The position numbers and the translations under genes were made by a program. Under the pieces are notes generated by a model. That model was not told where the DNA came from and ran no database searches. It worked only from the letters and a program-made list of their open reading frames with translations. Shown here piece by piece: positions 22,801-36,099 of a stretch of DNA of 64,000 nt. Position 1 is the stretch's first letter; each line of letters opens with the position of its first letter. Source of the stretch: Chamaea fasciata (Eukaryota > Chordata > Aves > Passeriformes > Sylviidae); contig JARCOQ010000002.1 in assembly GCA_029207755.1 (NCBI GenBank), positions 12,043,156 through 12,107,155 of the forward strand. The letters are read 5' to 3'.

Positions 22801-25800
22801 AACATTAAAAAAGTGTCTGCAGGCTTTTTTTATCTCTTTAAATCTACTTTGCACACTAATAGGCACACAGCTATACCATTTCCTAATGTGCATTCTGGTT
22901 TTGGATACACTTATTTTTTCAATATAACTAAGCATCAGTTCATATTAGTTTCAATTGTTGAATACAAATAACATGGCTGAATGCCTGTGCTTTTAGAAAC
23001 AGGTCAGTGAGACCAATCACTGCAGTTCCTGTATCTGGCATATTTCAACTCTCATATGTCAACTCTGTAAATCTTAGAACAGTTTCTTTTTCCCTTCTTT
23101 TTCTTCTATAAAGTAAGAATATAATTGCCATTTTTATCCCTTGCTCCATAATAACTGTCATTGGATAATGGAAGAATCAATCAAATATCTTTTTTTCATG
23201 TCCCTGCAGCAACAGAACTTTATTATTTTTTACTTCGCTGACACTGAGAAGCCTGATTCAATATTGACAAAACATCAAAATGTTTTGAAAAGTTTAGCTA
23301 TGCTATTTCTCTCAACCATTACACAAATGCAAAGAGTGAAGTTCCAATCTTGCTTTCAGACACGAGAGACCCTAATACAAGGAATTTTAGGAATTGAAGT
23401 CTCCTTGCATGATTCCTGAAATGATGGCTCTTTTGATAGTTCCTTTATCTAGAACTGGTGCAAAATATTAATTGTCAAAATTCCCAGCCAGGTCTGGTTA
23501 TATGAAACAAGTGAGAAAGCTAGAGGAGCATTACACGTCCAGAAGCCTTGAAAAGTGCAATGCCTTAGTTTATACGTGCATTTGCAGGGGTACCCCCGTA
23601 TTTTTTTTCAGTATATTTTGTGGAAGACTCTAGATATTTTTTAAATCACGGATGATCCACAATAGTGTACATATCTTGGAAGTGTGTTATATTTTGATAT
23701 CTACTAGCATGTCCTTAATTTTTTTCCATAGGATCCCAAAATTGACAATGTCAGTCAAAAAAAGATAGTTTTCCCTTCATTTAGGTCTGTCTAAACAACA
23801 GAAGTCCTCCAAACAGGATGGCATATTGTTTCAGGTATGTGCAAATGTATACATTGTAAATTAGCATTCAAGGGAAAACACAAATATTTCCCTACAAAAA
23901 CATCCCCTCTCCTTTTCCCAGGCAAAGTATCCCGAGACTTCTTTCTTTTAGTTGCAATATAGGTCAAGAGTTAGTCTCATATCAGGGATGCCAACCAAGT
24001 TTCATGTGGCATTCTGTTCTCTAGAATTCCCAAGGGTTTTGAAGGACTATTCCCAAACCTGTCTAACCCTTGCATTTCTGGCACAGATGTTCCGAATCCA
24101 TCCTGCTTCAGTCTCAAAGGCTAAAATAAAGTAGTTTCTATTAAGCTGGAGTTCACTTATTAAAATTAATGCTACAAAGACAGCTTTGTAACCTGTGTTT
24201 TATGTTTTAGACTGGGCAGCACAAGAATATGCTTTTAAACATTCTTTAAATTGCTTTCTCGGGTTGTTTTGACTGCTGTGTAGCATACTTGTTCTTGGTT
24301 GAGGTGATTTCATCCTCTGCTGCTCGTTTTTCTCTTCTGGTTGTTATCAAACTTATATTTACTCTGTTATTATAAAGGTGCATAATTTCACTTGCTTAAA
24401 ATACAGTATCATTCACTATGAGTTAATAAAAGCTACTTTCCCCCTTACCTTGTATGTCCTAAATCAGTATGAAAATAAAATAAATGTGGACTAAAATTGT
24501 AATGATGTTTGTTGCACTTTTAAAAATACATGAAAAAGTACTGACAAGCAAGATTTTATTCAGAAGTAGCATATTTTACTCTGTAAGCCACAAAAACATT
24601 TATGTCACTCCTTTACTGCATTATGATTACAGTCTTTAAACACCACCAAATAATACTTTTAGGCCCTAGGACCATTTAATACAAATGCCTTACAGGGAAC
24701 GTTTTGCTTTTTCCTTACCACTGAGATAATGGAGTTCATGCAGGTGTTTGTGCTGCCTACATATATGTAGTTTATTTATTAATTTTAGGAAATCTTATCA
24801 GTCAGTGTGTTTCTAAACATTGTTCAATATATAACATAGATAAAGACTGATGGCTTAAAACATTTGATTTGATTCTTGCTTTAACATAAGCCTTCTTGAG
24901 CGTCAATATACAGAAAAGCAAGCTGGAGGGTTAGACAGCACTGAGCTTGAGAGTTGCAAAAAAAGTTTCCTCTGATCACACCACAAGTTTTTCTGTGGTA
25001 AAGTCAAGCTCATATTACAGGTAAAGTATTTAAAGTCAGTGTGGGTCTCAGGAGGGTCTCATGGACTTGGAGAGGTAACTTAGGAAGTTCTGCTCTAGTT
25101 TTCCATCTTGAGAATGAGGGAAGGGAAGAAATTGATTTTATTTCCATCCTTGTCTGTATTTTGGGATATAGAATGTATTTGATTAATATTTACAGAAAAA
25201 AACCCCCACATGATTTTGTTCTTGGCTGTATCCCACCAAGGGTGCAATCTTTTAATTATTACTCAAGGAAATAAAAAGCATAAAGCCAGTCGTTTTTCAA
25301 AATAACAAGTTAAAACTGCTGTTGCAAACACTAGTTAAAAATATGCGACAATTTGCACTAATGTTTCTGTCTGAAAGGTCAGTCATTAGAAAGGAAACTC
25401 TTGAAAGGCATAGCAAACTATGCAATTCACAAGTAATTAACAGTAACAGTGATGTAGATAGGACTCCCTATAATAAATACAGCTATAATGGGAAAAAGAG
25501 TTTTGAAAGACAATAAAAAAGATTAAACCAAACAGGGATATAAATAAAGAGCATGTAAAATAAGATCCCACAATTAACAGATTTTGATGCCATTATGTTT
25601 GTGTGCCTGAAAACATAAATTGTTTCATAAATGGAGGAAGTAGCATGATTTAAGCACTTCTGAAGCAGAAAACTCATTTAACTATTTTATGAGGTAGAGA
25701 CACTTACTGTAAATCACATCCACACTTGTAGGAGGGCAATATAAATTGCCTTGATAAGATGCGACTGATTTAAAATACACTTCTTGAATACCACTGGCTG

Positions 25801-28800
25801 AATATAAAGCACCTTATAACTGGATGTGCTCTGAATTCTGAAACTGAGAGTGCATCAACATGTACCAGTGCATGAAAACTTTTTATTGGTGAGACCAAGA
25901 TAGAGAAAAAGTGAACATGCTTCTAGAATCTCATTCATATTGCTGTAACCAAAGGACAAAGCTGCAGAAAGTAATTTCAAATGAACCTAAAACTATTCAA
26001 AAAAATTCTTCAGTACGGTGTCTTAATGTATTCTACTTCTTCCCAGCGTATATGTATGCAAAACAAGCAGCAGTAAATTATAAATATCAGGACAGCTTGC
26101 TCTGCACCTAAATATAAAAGTACTGTGGAAATGGAACAAACCACACTGTGTATTTTGCACCACTGTGATGGTAACATCATTCATAAATGTGTAACATAAG
26201 CATGTGAGCAATGTGACCCCTGAAGGAGAAAACAAGCATGGGTGTTGAAACACAGATGAGGTGTCCAAGCAACCAAAAGCTGCAAGACAGAGAAGAAGAT
26301 AAGGATAAAGGACAAATTGGCAGGAGATCCTCAAAAGCAGAGGACCTTTGGCATCAAAAAAGAATAGAAGTTACAGGGAGCAGATGACATTTCTTTTGAT
26401 AGAATCAAAGTGTAGGTATCAGCAAGGAAATTGAGAGAAGACAATCCCACCTAAGTTCCAACTTCTCCCACCAAGGAACTCTCAAGAAAAGTCAAACCTG
26501 ACAAAGAAAACCTCCAAGGACCCCAGTCACCAGTGATAACCATATGGCATCATGGTGGTGTGTCCTTGCAGCTAATTTAAAACTTAACTGCTGGAGGCAA
26601 AAAAATTTGTTCAGATCATGATGATGATTAATAACATAGAGTGAAAACTAGCAAGTAAAATGTTGATGAGAAATTATTTTAATAACATTTTATAGTTTAA
26701 AACACAGTTTTTCCAGTCTTCGAAACAGTCCCATGACAGAATTTTCAAATTTTCTGGTAAATCTGTGTATATATTTACACAGATAAAACACATGAAAATA
26801 GATGTCTACTGTCTAGGAACATTTTAATTTTTAACTGTTTTTGGTTTTTTGATTTTGCTTTTGTGGGTTTGGATTTTTTTTTTCCTTTTCCTTTACATGA
26901 GATCCATATCTCTGACAAAATCGGTCAGGGTTAAATATTTGTTGCTCTTTTCAGCAATCCAAAGGGTGAGATCTGATAGAACAACAAAGATTGCTTATAC
27001 CTCAAAGTAGAATTATCTTTCAGTCACCCTCTTGGTTGACAAGTGGACTTGGTTTTGTACTCTGATGTTTGAATCCCACCCTCAGTCATAGCTACAGAAT
27101 TCGTGTACTTTAACTGACTTTGGTAGGGCTGCATTCATTTATCTCATCTAAAATACTGGCTTATTTTTGCTGATAAGAACAATAGGCTATTCCGTTAGAC
27201 CTCTAAACACTCCTTATCACTCTTCACTGTAGAAATCATTTCAGATATGGACCTTTAAGCATTAGTAGAATATTGAAGCTTCAACAAGTCTCAGAAAAAC
27301 AGTTTTATTAGCTAAAATATCATATAGAGATGACATTCCAGTTCATTATATAGTAATTAAAGTAATAGAATAAAACTGCTGAAGAAAACTAAGCAAGACT
27401 AGATTAAATGAAATGTCTAACAGCAGAGAGGGAGGAAGTAGATCATAGAGACTTTTTAAAAGTAATAAATATTATGCAAAATATTTTTGCAATACTTTTG
27501 TATGAACTTTGCTTGCTGAAGGGACATAGGCCTTATTAAACAGTTATTACTTATAGTATGTGTTCACAGAAATAAACAAATATGATTGCTCTGATTTTAA
27601 AGAATAGAAGGTATCCAAAGCGAAAAGTTTTATTTAAAGAGAAAGTTAGTTCTCTTAAATGATAAAAAGAGAAGAGCCCAATAGTTAAGAACTCTGAGCA
27701 GAATTTTTTCCCCCTTTCCAAGCTATTTAAGTACCTGTCCATCCCTAACTACCCTCTTCACAGAAAAATGGATCTTTATAATTAGGTGAGATTTTTCAGG
27801 CCTGTTTCTATCTGTTTCTGCAGATTTCACAGGAGGCCTGACTGTGCCATACACAGGATCAGCGGCTTTTTCTCCATTGCAAGATTTATAGAGAATGAGA
27901 ACATACTACCCATGCCATCTCCTCCTCCTGATCAAATGCGATGTGACGCTACACAGCTTTTCCTGCATTCTCTTGTCAGTTCTGGTTTGGTATACTGCTG
28001 GAAATGAGAAAGTACAGACCTGGATAAAAATGAGGTAATAGCCAAGAATATTCAAAAAACTTGTTCAAAAAGTGTGGTTTGAATTAGAGTTGAATTTCTG
28101 GAATGAGAAACCGACTTTTATTCTGCTGTATGGTGATGAAGTCTGAGAAGCAAAGTGAGGAGAGCATGAGAAATACTACAAAACAGTCCTATTATTATTA
28201 TACTTTAATGAATATAGGATGGGATATATCTAGGTTTTGTTTTGGTGTAAACTCGCTGTGAAATATTGCTTGCATTTGACACTCATGTAAGCTGAGTAAT
28301 GCATTCCAGATAGCCATTTTATGGAAAAAATACGTATTATTGAAAACATGAGATGTTCCTCCTACCTAGTAAATAAAAATGTACAGCATTTATATTGGAA
28401 AAAAAATCACAAATAATTAAAAAAAATTAATAGGCAAGTATTTTTGTCAAGCACCAGCTATGAAAAAACAGACAAACATCTATTATCAATGGAGTCCTGA
28501 ACCACTTTACATTTACTATACAACAGATAGGCCCTGAATTTTGGGACTTTTTATTTACTGTAACAGATTACCTCAAACTCAAAAGGAGTATTTACTAGCT
28601 TTAGAAAAGTAACATTCATATGTACAAACAACATACAAAATGTCTTGCATTATGTGCTTTATATTCAGAATTTTATTTCTCAATTGTTGTTTTTCAAAAT
28701 CCTCCCTGAACCATCTGCTTTTGATCATTTTGCTTGATGTCCCATGAGAAAGTCAACCACACAAGGCTTCTGCTCTCCTTCCTGAACCCACTTCCTTCTG

Positions 28801-29783
28801 CCATACTGGCTTACTTTGAACTGTGAAACACCAATTGTGTTTGATGCCCTATGCAAAATAAATTGATCTGCCCAACTGAACCCTTCACAAAAATCTCCTG
28901 GAAAACTTATTGAAAATAGAGTCAATCATTAAGTTAAAATGAGAAAGAATCACTGGATTTATCTGTTTATAGAAGTCTGCAGGTCATCTGGTTCCTCTTG
29001 TATCTGATTTGTACTATTTATTTTGACTGCTTATGACAAGAACACATTTTTCCTTTTGTATAGGACCAAGCACATTACAAAAACAAACTCAAAGATTTCT
29101 ATGAAGTCCATGCTTTGAAAGAAGCAAGGGAATGCCACCAATGAATATGCAACCAATCACTGAATTATATTCAGAATATTAATACTGTTGAGGCAGAAGA
29201 TAAAACAGGAAAATTATTTGAATTGTATTTTTACCATGGCTTGTGAGATTATTTTTTTCTTGTAACTTAAAAGATCCTTGCACTTCTGGATCTGGTAAGA
29301 AGGAATTAAGAATATTTTTCAATTTCTTCTGAGGAATGAATGTGAAATCATCCTACAAAGAAACAACTTGCTTTACTAGGCTTGTTTGAATTTGTTTTGG
29401 TTTGTTGGTTTGGATTTTTTTTTCCAAATCTGATGAAATTTCAGCATGTCCAAGATTTTCTTTGAACTTTTAGAAATTAACTTCAAAACATATTGAAAAA
29501 TCTATGTAACAATAATTTTGCTAAAAATTTTTTTTTCAGGGAAAAATTTTTTAATATGAGCCAAAATTGCAAATCAAAATATGAGCAACAGATTGATTGA
29601 ACTGAATATATTCTAGAGCATGAGATATCTGAAATATAAAATTACCCATCTCGTAATCAAATAGAGGATTACAATAAATTAGCTATCTGTCTTCACTCAG
29701 TTTCTATATGGAACTGACAGAATAAATGAATCAGCATGGTTGCATGTTATTTTGTGTAACCTGGGCTTAGTCCGTATACTGAC
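19881..29783. other. Ten kilobases of AT-rich DNA without gene or named repeat
   Basis: Scanned for domains, splice-flanked frames, CR1 and LTR signatures. Only simple A/T tracts were found (for example a poly-A/GA/poly-T cluster at 22352-22416, and T-runs near 21728 and 26873). Frames reach at most about 120 codons and none shows a recognisable family. Long conserved noncoding elements could hide here but cannot be told from sequence alone. Confidence 0.5.
22352..22416. repeat. Poly-A, GA and poly-T low-complexity cluster
   Basis: A-run, short GA repeat, A-run and T-runs in succession; the A and T arms could pair. Confidence 0.9.
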
Positions 29784-29939
29784 AAAAGAAAAAGAAAAAG
29801 AAAAAGAAAAAGAAAAAGAAAAAGAAAAAGAAAAAGAAAAAGAAAAAGAAAAAGAAAAAGAAAAAGAAAAAGAAAAAGAAAAAGAAAAAGAAAAAGAAAA
29901 AGAAAGAAAAAGAAAAAGAAAAAGAAAAAGAAAAAGAAA

Positions 29940-29970
<31 letters not shown>

Positions 29971-30563
29971 GAAAAAGAAAAAGAAGAAGAAGAAAAAGAA
30001 GAAGAAGAAGAAAAAGAAAAAGAAGAAGAAAAAGAAAAAGAAAGGAAAAAAAGGAAAGGAAAAAAAAAAGAAAGGGAAGGGAAGGGAAGGGAAGGGAAGG
30101 GAAGGGAAGGGAAGGGAAGGGAAGGGAAGGGAAGGGAAGGGAAGGGAAGGGAAGGGAAGGGAAGGGAAGGGAAGGGAAGGGAAGGGAAGGGAAGGGAAGG
30201 AAGAAAAGAAAAGAAAAGAAAAGAAAAGAAAAGAAAAGAAAAAGAAAAGAAAAGAAAAGAAAAGAAAAGAAAAGAAAAGAAAAGAAAAGAAAAGAAAAGA
30301 AAAGAAAAGAAAAGAAAAGAAAAGAAAAGAAAAGAAAAGAAAAGAAAAGAAAAGAAAAGAAAAGAAAAGAAAAGAAAAGGAAAAGAAAAGAAAAGGAAAA
30401 GAAAAGGAAAAGAAAAGGAAAAGAAAAGGAAAGAAAAGAAAAGAAAAGAAAAGAAAAGAAAAGAAAAGAAAAGAAAAGAAAAGAAAAGAAAAGAAAAGAA
30501 AAGAAAAGAAAAGAAAAGAAAAGAAAAGAAAAGAAAAGAAAAGAAAAGAAAAGAGAAGGAAAA
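29784..30563. repeat. 780-bp uninterrupted purine tract of three repeat units
   Basis: Only A and G occur on the plus strand. Three parts follow one another: AAAAAG hexamers with GAA-rich interruptions (about 29784-30071), GGGAA pentamers (about 30072-30200, roughly 26 copies) and AAAAG pentamers (about 30203-30555, roughly 70 copies, with GGAAAAGAAAA variants at 30377-30430). It gives long false frames on both strands (Lys/Glu/Arg repeats on plus, Phe/Leu/Ser on minus). Such mirror-symmetric purine tracts can form triplex DNA. Confidence 0.97.
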
Positions 30564-32003
30564 TTAGGTGAAAATAATAAAACAAATCCTTTCTCAGTAG
30601 TCTTGAAAACCAGAATATAAGATACAGACAACTAATAGAAAGGTTTTTCAAATTACTGTATCATAAATATACATTCATTGGCATAAAAGACTCAAACCTT
30701 TTTCCTATTTATTTGATGGCACATAAGGTAATTGTATCTGTATAGTCTATCTATCTGCTTTTTAAAATTATTATTTGGGGTAAGGATTTTGAAATTTATG
30801 TATTTCATAACATTTTCTCTAGTCTATGTCATGCCTTATTTCAGCTCATCTTTTTGATTGTATTTTTGATCATGCAATGTGTACTGAGTGGAATTTCAAT
30901 GAATCCTCTTTGTTTGAGCCACTTCTATTTCAATTACCATTTTTCAATACCTGATGCCTAGTTATGAATCTTGATTTATTCAATAAATTCTCAAAGAGTT
31001 TGTAAACAGAAACACAATGTGACAGCTGATTTTGGGGTTTTTTTAAGGATTTATATTTAATGACTTTTTAGTTGAACTATCTTTAAGTCTTTTTAGTATA
31101 TGATAAGGAGCAAATCTCAACTGGTGCAAAGTATGTCTGCCACATTAAAAATAAAGCAAGTGAGGAGATAGAACTTGCCTGGTGGTTTTCTAATGCCATG
31201 ATTTATGATGTGCTGAGGGCAGTGCATACTGTGTTACCTCTGAACAGGACAAGTGCCAGAAAGGGGAGGCAGTTTTCGACCAGCTTACAAGAGACATTGC
31301 TGAGAGACCACTGTGAGGAAAGGCTATTGAGAATGGGGAAGAGTAGATCCTGGTTCATGAGGCAAAAGAGCAGCATAAAGTAAACGCTGCAGAACCTAGA
31401 GAGAGCAAAAATGGAGAAGTAAATAATGAGAAAGCAGATCACAAGCTTCTTGGATAACAACCTTAAGTCTCAAATCTGTGACTGAATCTAATATTTTAAT
31501 ACCTGTCTTGATACAAAACTTTGATGCTTCATATTTTATTGTTGCTGTTTGGTATTTTCTGCTTTCAAATGAGGAAATACTGAAGGAACCTTTGAGATAT
31601 GCTATAAAGGGAGCCTCACACAGTATTTGTCACTATTTCAGAAGAAAAGAATGAAAGGCCAGGAAAAGATACAAAAGTTCTGACTTTTATTTTCTAATGT
31701 GCGATGCTTCATTTTAATTCAGTTTTAGTTTTCTATTCTTTTCATGTTTTATGTATGTCCCAAAGGGCAACACCTGTGCCTCTATTCTGTTTTTTTAGGA
31801 AACGTCCTTGAGGGAAGCTTTGATATTTTCTCATTCACAAGAAAATTACTAAATGTGGTATAAAACCCAGTTGAATGTTTAAGAAAAGAAGCACAAAATG
31901 GATGAAATGTATTGAGAAGTCAAATCAGGAAAATTTAAAACAATACTTCTGTTGGTTTTGTAAATAAATAACTACATTTTACTCATAGAAAACACTTATA
32001 AGA
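30564..32003. other. AT-rich DNA, no gene recognised
   Basis: Nothing identified. A frame at 31198-31383 has no recognisable domain. Confidence 0.5.
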
Positions 32004-32110
32004 ATAATTGAATCCTCAAGGCTAGAAAAGACCTCTAAAGCCATTGAATTCAGCTTATAAAATAGCAGCTCCATGTCCACCAATAAACCATGTCCCCAAG
32101 ACATAAATCT
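32004..32110 (-). mobile_element. CR1 LINE, 3'-end fragment
   Basis: The plus strand shows 'AATCCTCAAGGCTAGAAAAG' then ACCTCTAAAGCCATTGAATTCAG and 'CCACCAATAAACCATGTCCC', a standard minus-strand CR1 tail, moderately diverged. Confidence 0.7.
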
Positions 32111-32651
32111 GTGCCAGTGGCAGCAGAATTTGTCTTTTTTCCCCACAAGGATCACCTGAGCTGTGACATCTGTCCTCCATAAACTTCCTTGGGGTCACCA
32201 AGAGATGTCACAGACAAGCACTTCTTCAATACCCAGCTTGGTGACAAGTGATGTGGCTTCTCCCCAGTAACAGATCTTTATTTGTTGCAAACTAGAATTT
32301 TCTAGACAGAAACTTCTTTAAGCAGTATTAAGCAGTATTTCCAACTAAAATGCCTAACAGCTTGATTCTGCTTTCAGAGTTGCTTCCTTCTGACCACATC
32401 ACAGTTCCACCAGGAGGAGGGACATATGGAAGGGAGGGACATATGGAAGACCCTTCTGGAGCTTTCTTTCCCTGGAACATGCGGTCTGGATTTTGGGTGA
32501 GTAAATCTGATCCAATAGTCAAATTTTTGTATGTTAATTCTACAACACTGTCCTTTTGGTGGGCTTCAGCACAAATATTTTAAAATAATATTGATCTGAG
32601 GTAATATTTTTATTGCTAGCAGAAATACAGAACTCACCAAAGTACAGAACC

Positions 32652-32770
32652 AAGGCCAGGTTAGATGATTGCTCTGAGGAACCTGGTCTAGGGGAAAGTA
32701 TCTCTGCCCATGGCAATGAGCTTGGAACTGGATGTTCTTTTAGGTCCATACTAACCCAAAACATTCTGTG
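32652..32770 (+). mobile_element. CR1 LINE, 3' end
   Basis: Contains GGCCAGGTTAGATGATTGCTC, 'ACCTGGTCTAGGGGAAAGTA', CTGCCCATGGCAATGAGC and ends near ACATTCTGTG, the usual CR1 terminal segment. Confidence 0.85.
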
Positions 32771-32984
32771 TTTATATAAATGTAATCATTCTTAAGGTTT
32801 AGTGGGGCAAGATCCACACTATTCACCCTCTGAAAGGATCCCTCTCGTTATGATTTATGAAAAGGGTATCAAGAGACACAGAGTATTTATAATCCCTACC
32901 AAGTGTTAACATTTTTGGACCATCACTTTCTCCCTTTTTTCATTGAAAATGTTGTAGTATGTAATTAAGAACATTTTCACCTGG

Positions 32985-33220
32985 GCTAATTTTGGCTAGA
33001 ATAGAGTTAATTTTCTTCATGGTAGTTAACTATCTCTTAAGACAGAATTCTTCTTTCAGTAGCAGCAGAGATCCATGTTTCTGTCAGGTCTGGAAAAGTT
33101 TTTCTGCCAGTGAGGTTGCCAAACAGGCAGGTTTGGAGACAAGGTTTGCATTTTATGGTATTCACCAGTTTGAAGCTTGCACTCCTCCTGCACAAATAGC
33201 AAATATCCCTTGAGTAACCG
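32985..33220 (+). repeat. Possible 5' part of an avian ERV-L LTR
   Basis: 'GGCTAGAATAGAGTTAATTT' with TCTTCATGGTAG at 32993-33024 is close to a motif common near the start of LTRs in birds. The rest of the block is too diverged to confirm. Confidence 0.45.
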
Positions 33221-33339
33221 CTGCTTTTTCTACAATCCATTATTAATATAAAGCGGGATATCCTAATGGCTCTGGAGAGAAGCAGGAAAGAAGGACCTTG
33301 GAGAACAGCCAGAACTGTCTTGTCTGTCAGTGTAGGCCA

Positions 33340-33764
33340 GACACTGATTCAAAGTCACTTGGAGACATCCAAAGCCCCGTGGGCAGCAGGGCAGGGAGGG
33401 GATTCTGCCCCTCTGCCCCGCTCTGCTGAGACCCCACCTGCAGGGCTGCATCCAGCTCTGGGCTCCCGGCACAGCAAGGACAGGGACCTGCTGGATCCAG
33501 GCCAGAGGAGGCACCAGGGTGATCAGAGGAATGGGGCAGCTCTGCTGTGGGGGAAGGCTGAGAGAACTGGGATGGTTTCAGCTGGAAAAGAGCAGGCATG
33601 GGGGTGAGCTAATTGTGGCCTTACAGTACCTGAAAGCCTTATAGGAAAGATGGAGAGAGACTATTTAAAAGAGTCTGGAATGACAGGCAAGGGGGAATGG
33701 CTTCACACCGACAGAGAGTAGGTTTAGGTTATATATCAGGAAAAAAAAAATCTTGACTGTGGGT
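33340..33764 (+). mobile_element. CR1 LINE, 3' portion, left part
   Basis: GC-rich CR1 sequence: GGGCTGCATCCAGCTCTGGG, GGACCTGCTGGATCCAGG, then the GAGCTAATTGTGGCC and GGAAAGATGGAGAGAGAC stretches in CR1 order. It is cut at about 33764 by a foreign segment and resumes at 33831. The 113-codon open frame overlapping it is not a host gene. Confidence 0.9.
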
Positions 33765-33830
33765 AAACAGCTGCTTTTGTCATCTTAACCTTGTCTAGCC
33801 TCTGTTCTAGGTAGCCACTCCAAGGCATCA
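33765..33830 (+). repeat. LTR 3'-tail fragment inserted in CR1
   Basis: The last 45 bases, ending CCAAGGCATCA, resemble the end of the LTR at 40200-40548 (also ending CCAAGGCATCA after a CTCTGTT motif). It splits a CR1 element. Confidence 0.55.
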
Positions 33831-33885
33831 GTTTGGCACTGGAACAAGTTGCCCAGATATGGAAAACAGATAGTGTTCAAAATCG
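33831..33885 (+). mobile_element. CR1 LINE, right part after LTR fragment
   Basis: GGCACTGGAACAAGTTGCCCAG is the standard CR1 segment that should directly follow the part ending at 33764. Confidence 0.85.
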
Positions 33886-34099
33886 TGAACTGGGAGCAAT
33901 TAAAGAGTCAGGAATTAGGCTGAATGAATCCTTCAGTGCAATTCTTTAAAGCAGATACATCTTGTATTGGATTTAAACAAGTTAATCCAACAAAATAATG
34001 ATAAAGTAGAGTGAGAAAAGAGAGTGTGTGAAAGGTTCAAAATGAAGATGCTTTCAAGGAAATTACAGACATATTTCTAATCATCTGTTTACTGTTACC

Positions 34100-34122
34100 T
34101 TTTTTTTTTTTTTTTTTTTTTT
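34100..34122. repeat. Poly-T run of 23
   Basis: Uninterrupted T homopolymer. Confidence 0.95.
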
Positions 34123-36039
34123 GACAAGAGAAAAATTTCTTTCTACCTGGAATCTGCATCTCTATGCTGATATATACTGTTGTCAGGTGAATCAAAGGAT
34201 TCACTTCTTACTCTTTCTAAGATAACAAACCAATTTTGGAAGGAAATAGTAGATGCTGACTTTTTAAAATAATCTAAGCTATCACCTTTAAAAAAATATT
34301 CAACAGTTGTTGTGTGAGATTTATTATTTGAAAATGAGTCCTGAAAACTTTTATATATAAAATCTGATGGTACTCCAGCAAGAACAGACTTCATTGTCTA
34401 TAAAAATTACACCTTTTGCTATCAATGGACTAGACTTTTATGTTTTGATAATATGTGGTATATATTAGTACAACACCACACTGTTACAATTGAGGTATTA
34501 AGAACAGGTAAAAAAAAATCCAGGGAAGGAATAGGAAAAAAGACATTAAGTTATCATTAATTGCTAATGTCAGGCTCTGGGAAGAAAGAGACATATTTTA
34601 TAAGGAAAAAAAAAGGAAAAAAGAAATATGTTCGTTGAATACCTGAATGTTCAAGATCAGATAAGCATAATTACAATTATTTGTACTCAAGTATCTTAGT
34701 CCTTTCATCTTTCCTAATGAAGACAAGTGTGTGTGGAATGTAAAAGACAATAGTGACAGGGTGAGCTCTAGGGACTGAGCTGAATTTGCAAAGCTAATCA
34801 GAGATGAAAGAGAAATGAAAACTAATGGTTTCTTTCCAATAGATCTCCACATGCTGAATTGTGCCTACAGGTAGAAGATGAGGGCAGGGAGAAAGAAACA
34901 AAGTTCTTACTGACCTTGTTCAGAAATGGAGAAACAGGGTGATGAGCCAAGGAAGTTGGTTTTATCAAGTATAGAAATTAATTGCCACAGAATTGGCAAT
35001 TCAGTAGTATCCATGTCATATCTAAGTGCTGTCTTTATGAAGATCATCACAGTTATTTCTCCTCTTGGCCCAACCTCCTCAAGCACCCATCTGCAGTACT
35101 GAACTTTTTTCTGAGGTCCACCTCTTCCTTCTGGCCCATCCTGTTCAGGCAGGGCTGACCTCAGAAATAGATGCTCACTTGGCTCAGAAATCAGTAAGAT
35201 CCCCATAGGCAAGCATCAAAGATTCATCCATCTACTCAGTTTTCAAAGGTTCATTGCATCCCTTTAAAACTCCCCCCAGGAAAGTCTTTACAATCAGAAT
35301 CTTCACATTCTTTGCAGGCACCTATTATCAAAGACGCTTTTTCTTGCTAAGAAAAATCGTATTAAAACCTTATCAATCAGCATATCTGGTTAGGATTTCA
35401 AGATGTACATAATGGTTTAGTTTGGGATGTTACTTTAGTGTTCCTAAAAATTCTCAGCAGAAAACAGCTTTAAAAATCAGAAGGAATTAATTGCAAAGAA
35501 TTGTCATTAAATTAGTATATATAATAGTAATTACTGAGATTCATCCAGAGAGCAACAATTCCTATTTTTGCAGGGAGATGGTTAAAAATTGAAGTATAAA
35601 TTTGAGTAATAGCATTGTCACAGACAATACAGATGAAACTAAAACAAAAACAAATTAAATAATGACTTTTTTTTGAGTGGAATTTTTTTTTATGAAGTTT
35701 TTTTTTTTTTTTAATTTGTTGGCTCCTGTGATTTCTAATCATTCAAGTTATGGAGAAAATCCTTACTTTATTCTATATTGTAATTTCCACCATGATCTTT
35801 TTTTTCCTGTAGTTTGGGAAACATGCTTTTTTCATGAGTTTTATATTCATTCCTGTGAATAAAATCATCTCTTTTTTTTCTGCTTCTGGATTTTACAAAT
35901 AGAAGACCTTGGGGAATTTTGTCCTCTCCTTTTGTTTTCATTGCAATTCAATTAAAAACTTCCTGTTCTCTTCTGTTAGCCTCTTATACAAAGTGAATTC
36001 ACATGCACTAGATGTACTGTAACTCTTCCTCTTGTTAAA

Positions 36040-36043
<4 letters not shown>

Positions 36044-36096
<53 letters not shown>
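36044..36096. repeat. (TA)n dinucleotide repeat
   Basis: About 26 perfect TA units; palindromic, able to form a cruciform, and likely length-variable. Confidence 0.97.

Positions 36097-36099
<3 letters not shown>

Noticed and set aside
27060..27090. TTTGAATCCCACC resembling a tRNA T-arm
   Set aside because: No acceptor stem, D-arm or anticodon arm can be placed around it.
27786..28007. 73-codon frame considered as an exon
   Set aside because: Random composition and no family recognised. It could be conserved noncoding DNA, but that cannot be judged here.
29740..30567. 275-codon plus frame and 294-codon minus frames of simple composition
   Set aside because: They are translations of the purine microsatellite (Lys/Glu/Arg or Phe/Leu/Ser repeats), not genes.
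33266..33607. 113-codon open frame in GC-rich sequence
   Set aside because: It overlaps the 3' portion of a CR1 element and has no independent domain.
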